Positions 1-5,155 of a DNA stretch of 5,620 bases are shown here, piece after piece. The notes beneath the pieces are model-generated. The model did no database searches. It had not been told where the DNA came from and saw only the letters and a list, made by a program, of their open reading frames with translations. The position numbers and the translations under genes were made by a program. The stretch covers positions 1 through 5,620 of the forward strand of contig DFOV01000314.1 in assembly GCA_002376965.1 (NCBI GenBank). The letters run 5' to 3'. Each line of letters opens with the position of its first letter. The first letter of the stretch is position 1. Origin of the DNA: Gammaproteobacteria bacterium UBA3532 (GTDB taxonomy: Bacteria > Pseudomonadota > Gammaproteobacteria > Enterobacterales > UBA3532).

Positions 1-1076
1 TCCATATAATCGATGTCCATATACACCGCATCCACCGGTATTTGCTCAGCGCGAAAGCGATCAACCAGTTCTTCGATTTGATCTTGGGTATAAGACCAGC
101 GCGACATATGATAGCCATAAGCCCATTTAGGCCATAGTGGTGGCAACCCTGTCAGCTCGGCATAGCGTTGCAGCACCTGTGGCATTTGGTGATCTTCGCC
201 ACCGCCAAAAAAGAAATAATCAAGCAAACCGGCCCCTGCTTCCAGGGCTATACTGTCGCTGTCGGCAAGGTCTGAGCGCTCGCCACTCGCCACGACGCGC
301 TCTTTTCCAAAAAAGACCGTTGGGCGAACTGGATTATTGAAGAACAGGCCCCACGCATGGTTAGTCGTGGTCGAAACCCCATAAAAAAATGGCAATGTCA
401 TATACATCGGGTTTTTCTCAGGCTTCCACATAAAGGCATCCGAGTTCCAGCCTTGCAAAACCTGACCACGCAAATTTAATGAACCGGCGTGCTCGCCCAT
501 CCCAAAATACGACTCTCCAGCTGGCATAGCGCGCTCATTACGCACCTGATAGCCAGTGGCAATATCATTGTGGGCTTTGGTGAGCTGATAGGTCGAATCA
601 TTAAGTGGCGAATATGCACTGTCAAAAGATATTCCGCGCCCTTGCGACAATGGATTACCGTCGCGATCCAGAAAATTAATCTGTAACTGCGGATCCATCA
701 CCACCTCGACCTCCAGCAGTTCGGTCTGAATGCGGTAGTGGCTATCCTCCGCCACTACATTCAGGGTTACTGATGGCCAGGATGACAAGGTTTTGGCGAT
801 ACCAATATCATCCTGCTCAAGCAGAGTGCTCCAATGACAGCGAACGCGTATAACATCGGCAGCATAGGGTATTACCTCGCAGCGCTCGCCGCCTTCTGCC
901 GTGAAAAGAAATTGCTGGGTATTCCCCAGATCGAGCACATCCACCTGGGCAACGCGCCCCACAGATTGTGGGGCAGCGCAAACCAGCATGGGAGAGAGAA
1001 GAAGTAAAAACGCAAGGCATAGCAATGCCGGTAGCGCAGGCGTAAAAACGCCAGCACGTAGATGGTATGCATTCAT
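1..1076 (-). CDS. Exported glycoside hydrolase family 31 enzyme (alpha-glucosidase-like), 3' end cut by window edge
   Basis: The first 358 residues are visible. Residues 1-34 look like a type I signal peptide: R7, a leucine-rich core at 18-27, then a VCA|AP cleavage site, so the enzyme should be periplasmic or secreted. Residues about 38-300 are the beta-sandwich N-terminal region of GH31, including an FGMGEHAG segment (family form YGLGE) and a WNSDAFMW segment. The catalytic barrel starts near LPPLWPKWAYGYHMSRW and reaches VYMDIDYM at 351-358. DIDYM is the GH31 motif that lines the -1 subsite. The nucleophile motif (WxDMNE type) lies beyond the window and cannot be checked. GH31 members hydrolyse or transfer alpha-glucosyl or alpha-xylosyl residues; the signature leans to alpha-glucosidase or transglucosidase, but substrate is not decided here. 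The ATG at 1076 follows AGGAG (1083-1087) with a 6-nt spacer. No sugar transporter or regulator gene is adjacent inside the window. Confidence 0.93.
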   Translation of the reverse strand, partial: MNAYHLRAGVFTPALPALLCLAFLLLLSPMLVCAAPQSVGRVAQVDVLDLGNTQQFLFTAEGGERCEVIPYAADVIRVRCHWSTLLEQDDIGIAKTLSSWPSVTLNVVAEDSHYRIQTELLEVEVVMDPQLQINFLDRDGNPLSQGRGISFDSAYSPLNDSTYQLTKAHNDIATGYQVRNERAMPAGESYFGMGEHAGSLNLRGQVLQGWNSDAFMWKPEKNPMYMTLPFFYGVSTTTNHAWGLFFNNPVRPTVFFGKERVVASGERSDLADSDSIALEAGAGLLDYFFFGGGEDHQMPQVLQRYAELTGLPPLWPKWAYGYHMSRWSYTQDQIEELVDRFRAEQIPVDAVYMDIDYM

Positions 1077-1152
1077 AGTTCGCTCCTGTCAGAACGACAA
1101 GCATTCGCTTGCAGCAGTATCCAGTGTGTCTGGAATTGTTTTTGTATATTTT

Positions 1153-1231
1153 TGTGTTTTATTTTTAAACACACGACGGCAGGTGAACTAGCTGTAGTTA
1201 TAGTAAGGTCTATATCCACTAGCCGTCGTGT
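1153..1231. repeat. Overlapping inverted repeats in the GH31 leader
   Basis: ACACGACGGC at 1171-1180 is perfectly complementary in inverted order to GCCGTCGTGT at 1222-1231, a 10-bp stem enclosing 41 nt. Just inside, GGTG (1182-1185) can pair with CACT (1217-1220), including one wobble. A second hairpin, TGTGTTT (1153-1159) with AAACACA (1167-1173), shares bases 1171-1173 with the larger stem, so in RNA the two would exclude each other. The loop of the large stem contains AACTA-GCTG-TAGTT (1186-1199), and GAACTAG occurs at 1185-1191 and again at 1233-1239. The block lies about 80-155 nt upstream of the GH31 start, where an operator or a structured mRNA leader would be expected. Neither strand has a U-run directly after the stem, so it is not a simple terminator. 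Confidence 0.6.
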
Positions 1232-1364
1232 CGAACTAGATTACTCCTTAATATTTCAAGAAGCAAAGGCAGCAAGTGACAAGCGAAAAAGCAACAGCAC
1301 AACTCGACATCAACTCATTGTTTTTAATAGGATAAACTGCATATCGTTGGTTTGCACAGACAAG

Positions 1365-1381
1365 ATGACGCAATGCGTCAT
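1365..1381. promoter_or_regulatory. 17-bp perfect palindrome, candidate operator
   Basis: ATGACGCA (1365-1372), a central A, and TGCGTCAT (1374-1381) form a perfect odd palindrome. Size and symmetry fit the binding site of a dimeric repressor or activator. It is 289 bp upstream of the GH31 start and just beyond the hairpins that may end the neighbouring transcript. I do not recognise the regulator. A clear promoter next to it was not found, so the role is inferred from symmetry alone. Confidence 0.4.
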
Positions 1382-1420
1382 AGGGGAGTTTATTGGCAGA
1401 AAATCTAATAAATCAGACTT

Positions 1421-1448
1421 TTAAAAAGAAACTCATCCGAATGGATGA
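1421..1448 (-). terminator. Candidate intrinsic terminator with U-tract (distal)
   Basis: Read on the minus strand, UCAUCC (1448-1443) pairs with GGAUGA (1438-1433) around a 4-nt loop, followed after one G by UUUCUUUUU. A 6-bp stem is short, but the U-tract is good. It lies downstream of the small membrane protein gene and behind the longer hairpin at 1467-1496, so the two could act in series. Confidence 0.4.
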
Positions 1449-1466
1449 AATAACATAAATTTCAAT

Positions 1467-1496
1467 ATCAGCGTCAACCTTTTGGCTGACACTGAT
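1467..1496 (-). terminator. 13-bp hairpin after the small membrane protein gene (proximal)
   Basis: Arms 1467-1479 and 1484-1496 enclose a 4-nt loop. As plus-strand RNA the stem has two mismatches (C-A and A-C). As minus-strand RNA both become G-U wobbles, giving a continuous 13-bp stem with an AAAA loop. This strand bias fits a structure in the transcript of the gene ending at 1510, 14 nt upstream of the stem. The sequence after the stem (AUUGAAAUUUAU) is only moderately U-rich, so it could be a weak terminator or a 3'-end stabilising hairpin. Confidence 0.5.
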
Positions 1497-1509
1497 TAGC
1501 TTTAACCGC

Positions 1510-1776
1510 TTACTCCAACTCTTCCAGGCGTTTTTCCATCTTGTCGACGGACTCAAGCATTTTCTTGAGCTTCCAGGATGAAACACCACACATCGTAGAA
1601 ACCATTAAAATAGCGCATAAACTCATCATGGTTGCTTGTGGGTTAGCGGAGGACGAAGCCAGTCCAGTAACCAGAAAATGCAACAGATAACCGCCCATAA
1701 TGGCACATATCACCATAGAGGCGATGGCTGTGGCCAACTGTTCGGCCATCGGCTTTTTGAAATAGTTTGCTTTCAT
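1510..1776 (-). CDS. Small two-helix membrane protein with charged C-terminal helix, unknown function
   Basis: The 88-residue protein has a short basic N-terminus (K2, K7, K8) and a hydrophobic segment at about 16-36. A Ser/Ala/Asn-rich turn follows at 40-47, then a second hydrophobic segment at about 48-67. The C-terminal tail at 68-88 is amphipathic and highly charged, with Leu/Met/Val spacing (L70, M73/L74, V77, M80, L84, L87) that suggests a short coiled coil. The basic N-terminus and the Lys-rich start of the tail suggest both ends are in the cytoplasm. Start choice is good: GGGAG (1783-1787) lies 6 nt before the ATG at 1776. Two hairpins follow the stop. I do not recognise the family. 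The two-helix topology recalls small phage holin-like or membrane scaffold proteins, but no phage or lysis gene lies nearby, so that is not proposed. Confidence 0.75.
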   Translation of the reverse strand: MKANYFKKPMAEQLATAIASMVICAIMGGYLLHFLVTGLASSSANPQATMMSLCAILMVSTMCGVSSWKLKKMLESVDKMEKRLEELE

Positions 1777-1789
1777 CGGTGTCTCCCAA

Positions 1790-1812
1790 ATTATACTGGT
1801 CGATCACCAGTA
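1790..1812 (-). promoter_or_regulatory. Possible -10 box overlapped by a 7-bp inverted repeat
   Basis: On the minus strand 1795-1790 reads TATAAT, a perfect -10 hexamer, upstream of the small membrane protein gene. It overlaps an inverted repeat TACTGGT (1794-1800), CGATC, ACCAGTA (1806-1812), which would suit an operator covering the promoter. Against this, no good -35 box lies 16-18 nt upstream, and a start about 7 nt downstream of the hexamer would fall inside the ribosome binding site. Confidence 0.3.
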
Positions 1813-1897
1813 ACAGCATATGGATTATCAGACGAAGCAGCTACAGACGCGAAGGCTGTTATAAGCGCTAGAAACCATGCGCACGAAACCAGTATAA
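1791..1897. repeat. 10-bp inverted pair ACCAGTATAA in the divergent intergenic region
   Basis: ACCAGTATAA occurs on the minus strand at 1800-1791 and on the plus strand at 1888-1897, with a third partial copy (ACCAGTA) at 1806-1812. The two full copies point outward, one toward each divergent gene, and each contains a TATAA stretch. A separate 8-bp inverted pair, AAGCAGCT (1835-1842) and AGCTGCTT (1899-1906), crosses it; that one could be chance. The rest of the intergenic region (1777-2074) holds no gene that I can support. Confidence 0.45.
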
Positions 1898-2074
1898 AAG
1901 CTGCTTACCCTTGGAATATTCTTTTAGCTTAAATCAAGACCACCAGATCGGCAAGTCGGTTCCACAGTTTCCGTACAATTGGCTATTCAGCATTCATTCA
2001 TCTTTGTGCGCTTAATCTATAGGTATACCAAAAAACCAAAGAAGCGATACCAGAACATGAAAGGAACAGCGCAT

Positions 2075-2653
2075 ATGAATTCGGCAATCCAAACCAAACT
2101 GATAGCGATGTTAGGCAGCGGCTTGGCAATGGTGTCACTTGCAGGGTGCAGCGGCAGCGGTGAAAGCCATGTAGAAACATCTGTCACAACTACGTATGAA
2201 TACACCACCACTGATTACACCACAACATCCAATGACCCCGAAATCAGCTATGAAGTGCATTATGATGTCTACGATGATTTTTACAGCGAAAGCAGCTACC
2301 TCACCATCAACTGGGGCTACACTACTGCCTATTATGAAGTCTATGACAGCCATCACGATGCAATATTCATCGACGATGCACCACGCTGGATTTCACCCGG
2401 AGAAATCCACTACTCACGCATTTACCTGCCCTATTCCGGCGATCTCGACTTATTTTCATCCAGCGATTTAGACCTCGAAGTCATGGTCTACGACCATCAC
2501 GGATTTGAAGTCGGTTATGATTATGACTCTGGCTACGATCTAAATTTCGACCTGTACCAATGGTTTCCCGCTGGCCAATACTTTATCGAAATCGAGAATG
2601 TCAGCCCCTATGGTGGATACTACGAATTTGGTGCCCACTTCTGGCCTGACTAG
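2075..2653 (+). CDS. Outer-membrane-type lipoprotein, Tyr/Asp-rich with PPC-like C-terminal domain
   Basis: The 192-residue protein starts with a lipoprotein signal: K8, a hydrophobic stretch 9-23, and lipobox LAGC with C25 as the lipidated residue. Ser at +2 predicts outer-membrane sorting. A Thr/Tyr-rich linker (38-51, three TTT units) follows. Residues 101-192 resemble a bacterial pre-peptidase C-terminal (PPC-like) beta-sandwich: a DLDLFSSSDLDLEVMVYD stretch, then PAGQYFIEIENVSPYGGYYEF. This assignment comes from pattern only. The mature part has about 24 Tyr and 19 Asp in 168 residues, eight His, only two Arg and no Lys, so it is strongly acidic. No catalytic motif is visible. The ATG at 2075 is chosen because AAGGA (2061-2065) lies 9 nt before it and the signal peptide then has normal length. 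An in-frame ATG at 2057 and a TTG at 1979 lack such a site and would add a basic tail before the signal. Function is unknown; a cell-surface binding or structural role is a guess. Confidence 0.85.
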   Translation: MNSAIQTKLIAMLGSGLAMVSLAGCSGSGESHVETSVTTTYEYTTTDYTTTSNDPEISYEVHYDVYDDFYSESSYLTINWGYTTAYYEVYDSHHDAIFIDDAPRWISPGEIHYSRIYLPYSGDLDLFSSSDLDLEVMVYDHHGFEVGYDYDSGYDLNFDLYQWFPAGQYFIEIENVSPYGGYYEFGAHFWPD

Positions 2654-2771
2654 CAATATAGGGTAACAGCATGTATGGCATCATCCCAATGGAGCCATCT
2701 GACAGGGTGAAACAACAATCAACGACAAAATTTCGGCAATAGAAAAAAATGAAGCCAGCGATTAGTTTCTT

Positions 2772-2803
2772 CTAATAACTACACCGCTTACTAATAACTA
2801 CAC
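2772..2803. repeat. Tandem duplication with 19-bp period at the end of the GNAT/C39 gene
   Basis: CTAATAACTACAC occurs at 2772-2784 and again at 2791-2803 with 6 nt between, a period of 19 bp. The repeat covers the last codons and stop of the minus-strand gene. Because 19 is not a multiple of 3, the two copies are read in different frames: the upstream copy gives CVVIS and the downstream copy gives CSY followed by TAG. Confidence 0.85.
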
Positions 2804-3890
2804 AAGTACGCAACTTCTCTGCGCCAAAGCTCGACATCTTAGCAAAGTCGTCCCGAGCAATCGGGACATACTGGCAGTCTAATGGAACATAAGCCTCATC
2901 GCCTGGCGATGGATCATGCAGATAAAAGCATTGCTCATCCATCGCGGTGATCGTTACCCAATGGGGCGCTTTTTTTCCATCCATGCGGTAAGTACTGATC
3001 AGCATGATCACGGCAGCGCCTTCACTCAACCACTGAGCCAGCTTTTCCTGAGTGATATCTTCTTGCAACAATAGCAGCCCCAGCTCTTCAGCCTCTTCGC
3101 GAAACTGCTGATCAACCTCGATCATCACTTCTTTTTTGTGGGCCGAACGGACGCCATCGATAAACAATGGCCCATTGCTATTGGCATAAACCAGCGCTTG
3201 AAACCCGCGCTGAATTGCTGCAATAGCCAACCCGACTGGGTGACAACCGCCGTGGCCGGACGTCATATAAATCGTCGTAGCCTGACGCCAAATAGACAGC
3301 TCTTCTCGCCGCGTTAACACATATTGATTGTTCAAACTGCCCATCGCCATCATCAGCGATGCCGGGCCGCAGGTGAAGTCGGTGGTTTGCTGATACCAGG
3401 GCGTATCGCGTTGCAACATTCGCTGGTCGATATGACGGATGCGCTTTTGCATGCGCAGCGCATCGCGATGATCTTGATAATAGTCGTGATAGCAGCCAAA
3501 GGTGGTATAACCCAAAGATTGATACAGCTTGATCGCCTGCATATTGTCGCTGGCCACTTCCAGGCGCATAAACAAACGCCGTTGTTTTGCAGCAGCCTGC
3601 TCCAGTGCGACAAGCAATGTTCGCCCTAATCCCAGTCCTCGCGCCAAGGGGCTCACCGCTAACGAATACAACCGCGCCAAACGCGTACCACGATGCAATA
3701 AAACCAGGCCATACCCCAGAAGGTCTTGCCCCTGTTTGGCAACAATAAACACGCGGTTCTCAGCTTTTATCCAATGCTTTAAACGACGGCGGCTTAAGCG
3801 GTCAGATGCAAAGCTGGTTTTTTCTAATGCATCCAATGCATCGATATCAGTTGCTTCCACGTCATGCAGCGTTGGCTGCAGCGCGCTCAC
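2772..3890 (-). CDS. GNAT acetyltransferase fused to a C39-like cysteine peptidase
   Basis: The 372-residue protein has two enzyme domains. Residues about 5-150 are a GNAT fold: LYSLAVSPLARGLGLG (74-89) is motif A with the RGxGxG acetyl-CoA loop, and EVASDN...AIKLYQSLGY (111-128) is the typical end of the fold. Residues about 160-365 are a C39-like (papain-fold, former DUF3335) peptidase. The catalytic Cys is in DFTCGPASLMMAM (C174), the His in HWVT (H310) and the Asp in LHDPSPG (D326), so the triad is complete. There is no signal peptide or membrane segment, hence a cytoplasmic protein. The fusion is a known but functionally uncharacterised family. The start is GTG at 3890, overlapping the TAG of the upstream peptidase gene by one base. 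GGAG (3901-3904) lies 10 nt before it, and an in-frame stop at 3906-3908 excludes an earlier start. The last residues are altered by a 19-bp tandem duplication. Acetyl acceptor and cleavage target are unknown. Confidence 0.92.
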   Translation of the reverse strand: MSALQPTLHDVEATDIDALDALEKTSFASDRLSRRRLKHWIKAENRVFIVAKQGQDLLGYGLVLLHRGTRLARLYSLAVSPLARGLGLGRTLLVALEQAAAKQRRLFMRLEVASDNMQAIKLYQSLGYTTFGCYHDYYQDHRDALRMQKRIRHIDQRMLQRDTPWYQQTTDFTCGPASLMMAMGSLNNQYVLTRREELSIWRQATTIYMTSGHGGCHPVGLAIAAIQRGFQALVYANSNGPLFIDGVRSAHKKEVMIEVDQQFREEAEELGLLLLQEDITQEKLAQWLSEGAAVIMLISTYRMDGKKAPHWVTITAMDEQCFYLHDPSPGDEAYVPLDCQYVPIARDDFAKMSSFGAEKLRTCVVISKRCSY

Positions 3891-4996
3891 TAAAAAACAT
3901 CTCCACTACACAAGCGATCCATCACCTGCCAGCTTTTAAACAACACACTTTGGCGCCAGTAAATATCATTCGGACAAAAATGCTGCATCATTCGATGGTA
4001 CGACTCACCGTGTTTTACCTTGGCATCACTATCCCCGGCCCAAACCAGGTGTTCATCGACTAGTGTTTTCAGCAAAGCACGGCTGTCGTAGGTTCCAAAC
4101 TCCAGAGTCAGAAAGCAACTTCGCTCACTCATCACCTGGTGCCAGGCATAGTCCAACAACCCTTCTTTAACCGCTGAAAACGAATTGCCTCTTGCAGGCA
4201 TAGCAACGCTCTCACCGAACGCTTTCATCGCAAAGGCTTCCTGGGGAGTATCTATTGGGTGATCACATATCAGCTCGCCATAGCCCCACGGCCCAAGGCC
4301 GGTATGCAAGTCGATCACCATAAGGTTGCGTCCTGCTAAAGCAAACTGCTTAAGTACCGACTCGGTCACTTCACGGCTAAAACTCTTTTGCTGCCCACCG
4401 TAAAAAGGGGCCAGCGGATCATGGTATTGGCCGCCAAAAACAGCTTCGTCAAATCCTTGCTGGCCCAACTGATCCAGCAAAGACGCCAGCGCCTTTTCAC
4501 GCCGAACCTCATCCGGCTCGGTCAAACACTCACGCACCAGCTCATAAGCCACCGGCTGTGGCAATGGCTGGCTAAAATCAATGAAGTTACGATTAACATC
4601 AATACCCTGCTCATCACAACGTCTATGCCATGCCATTCCCCACGGGTTCAAGGCATGCACAAGTACTAAGGCACAGTTGGGTGGTAAGCGAAGTTTATTA
4701 CGGGTCAAACAATGGAGAATAAAGCTTTGAATGGCGCTACCAGCATAGCCTTCGGCCCCATGAGTAGCGCTGCCCAAGACAATAACATTTTCAGCTGAGA
4801 GCGAACCAAGCCATATGGCATCTGTCGCCAGCGACTCGCCATAGGGGCCTTGTTGCGGATGTTTGAATATCTCGTGGTATTCCGGTGCCAGGCCCTGCTC
4901 TTCCAATTCTGATAAATGGTCAAGCAAGCGCCGGCGCGCATAGGAAAAGCGCTTTTCAAACCAGTTATCAGGGCTACCAAGTGCAACAGGAATCAT
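3890..4996 (-). CDS. M14-like zinc carboxypeptidase, DUF2817 family
   Basis: Counting from the ATG at 4996 (368 residues), the metallocarboxypeptidase residues are all present. THGAEGYAGSAIQ supplies zinc ligands H79 and E82. HALNPWGMAW leads to the substrate-binding DVNRNF (N135, R136). DLHTGLGPWG supplies the third zinc ligand H231, and LTLEFGTY supplies the catalytic glutamate E299. This is the DUF2817 branch of the M14 superfamily, expected to remove a C-terminal amino acid or acyl-linked amino acid. No signal peptide is seen, so it is probably cytoplasmic. An in-frame ATG at 5014 would add six residues but has no ribosome binding site, whereas GAGGGG (5007-5012) stands 10 nt before 4996. 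The stop overlaps the GTG of the GNAT/C39 gene by one base, so the two form an operon and are likely translationally coupled. Six T residues directly precede the stop. Physiological substrate unknown. Confidence 0.92.
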   Translation of the reverse strand: MIPVALGSPDNWFEKRFSYARRRLLDHLSELEEQGLAPEYHEIFKHPQQGPYGESLATDAIWLGSLSAENVIVLGSATHGAEGYAGSAIQSFILHCLTRNKLRLPPNCALVLVHALNPWGMAWHRRCDEQGIDVNRNFIDFSQPLPQPVAYELVRECLTEPDEVRREKALASLLDQLGQQGFDEAVFGGQYHDPLAPFYGGQQKSFSREVTESVLKQFALAGRNLMVIDLHTGLGPWGYGELICDHPIDTPQEAFAMKAFGESVAMPARGNSFSAVKEGLLDYAWHQVMSERSCFLTLEFGTYDSRALLKTLVDEHLVWAGDSDAKVKHGESYHRMMQHFCPNDIYWRQSVLFKSWQVMDRLCSGDVF

Positions 4997-5006
4997 GATG
5001 TAAACA

Positions 5007-5012
5007 CCCCTC
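5007..5012 (-). promoter_or_regulatory. Ribosome binding site deciding the DUF2817 start
   Basis: GAGGGG on the minus strand, 10 nt before the ATG at 4996. It overlaps the alternative ATG at 5014-5012 and its following codon. The stretch before 5014 (TTTTCCTCTGA) has no purine-rich site, so 4996 is the better start. Confidence 0.55.
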
Positions 5013-5087
5013 ATTCAGAGGAAAATGCGATAAATTCATAGTACAACGAACAGGCCAGGAAGCAATAAAATTAACGGAATATTTTTA

Positions 5088-5126
5088 TTGACTGGATGCG
5101 GCGAAAGCGCATGATATAGCAGTCAA
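5088..5126. promoter_or_regulatory. Composite inverted repeat between the divergent DUF2817 and RLAN genes, candidate operator
   Basis: TTGACT (5088-5093) and AGTCAA (5121-5126) form the outer arms, ATGCG (5096-5100) and CGCAT (5108-5112) the inner arms. The inner and outer pairs are separated by 2 nt on the left and 8 nt on the right. TTGACT resembles a -35 box on each strand, but no good -10 box is seen 16-18 nt away on either (GATATA at 5113-5118 on the plus strand is the nearest, and poor). The position, 30 nt before the plus-strand start and about 90 nt before the minus-strand start, suits one regulator serving both directions. Confidence 0.35.
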
Positions 5127-5155
5127 ATTTAGTCGTATTCAGCCAGGCAAACAGC

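Larger units (their letters stand above)
1077..1509. other. Long intergenic region upstream of the GH31 gene
   Basis: About 430 bp without a convincing gene. Open frames here lack a good ribosome binding site and a recognisable product. It should contain the GH31 promoter, reading leftward, and the 3' end of the transcript of the small membrane protein gene. No strong -35/-10 pair was found for GH31. The best by eye is a weak TATACA (minus strand, around 1145) with TTTAAA about 17 nt upstream, not good enough to list. The region is rich in inverted repeats, listed separately. TCCAG(TGTGT)CTGGA at 1120-1134 is a further small one. Confidence 0.6.

Noticed and set aside
1090..1219. Minus-strand GTG-initiated frame of about 42 codons ending just before the GH31 start
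   Set aside because: The nearest AAGGAG is about 25 nt too far upstream and the frame runs through the inverted repeats; no evidence that it is translated.
1062..1424. Plus-strand open frame of 120 codons overlapping the GH31 start and the leader
   Set aside because: It runs across the GH31 signal peptide codons and through inverted repeats, has no ribosome binding site, and the product is Ser/Thr-rich without domain features.
1393..1458. Plus-strand 21-codon frame starting TTG after AGGGGAG
   Set aside because: The purine run is good, but the TTG start, short length and passage through a minus-strand terminator hairpin make it unconvincing.
1510..1776. Holin or toxin assignment for the small membrane protein
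   Set aside because: Only the two-helix topology fits; there is no endolysin, antitoxin or phage gene nearby and no family motif.
1979..2074. Longer form of the lipoprotein beginning at TTG 1979 or ATG 2057
   Set aside because: Neither has a ribosome binding site, and both place a long basic segment before a complete lipoprotein signal; ATG 2075 has AAGGA at 9 nt.
2675..2698. Hairpin ATGGC/GCCAT after the lipoprotein gene as a terminator
   Set aside because: The stem has only five continuous pairs, a long loop and no U-tract on either strand.
2741..2750. T-run on the minus strand downstream of the GNAT/C39 gene as a terminator
   Set aside because: The run is good, but no stable stem precedes it (only 4-bp TTAG/CTAA), so an intrinsic terminator is not supported.
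3529..3939. Plus-strand open frame of 136 codons opposite the GNAT/C39 gene
   Set aside because: It lies antisense to a gene with intact catalytic motifs, its product is Arg/Ser-rich without any family pattern, and no start signal is seen.
5088..5118. Sigma70 promoter with TTGACT for the RLAN gene
   Set aside because: No acceptable -10 hexamer lies at 16-18 nt; GATATA is at 19 nt and matches poorly. Kept only as part of the inverted repeat.
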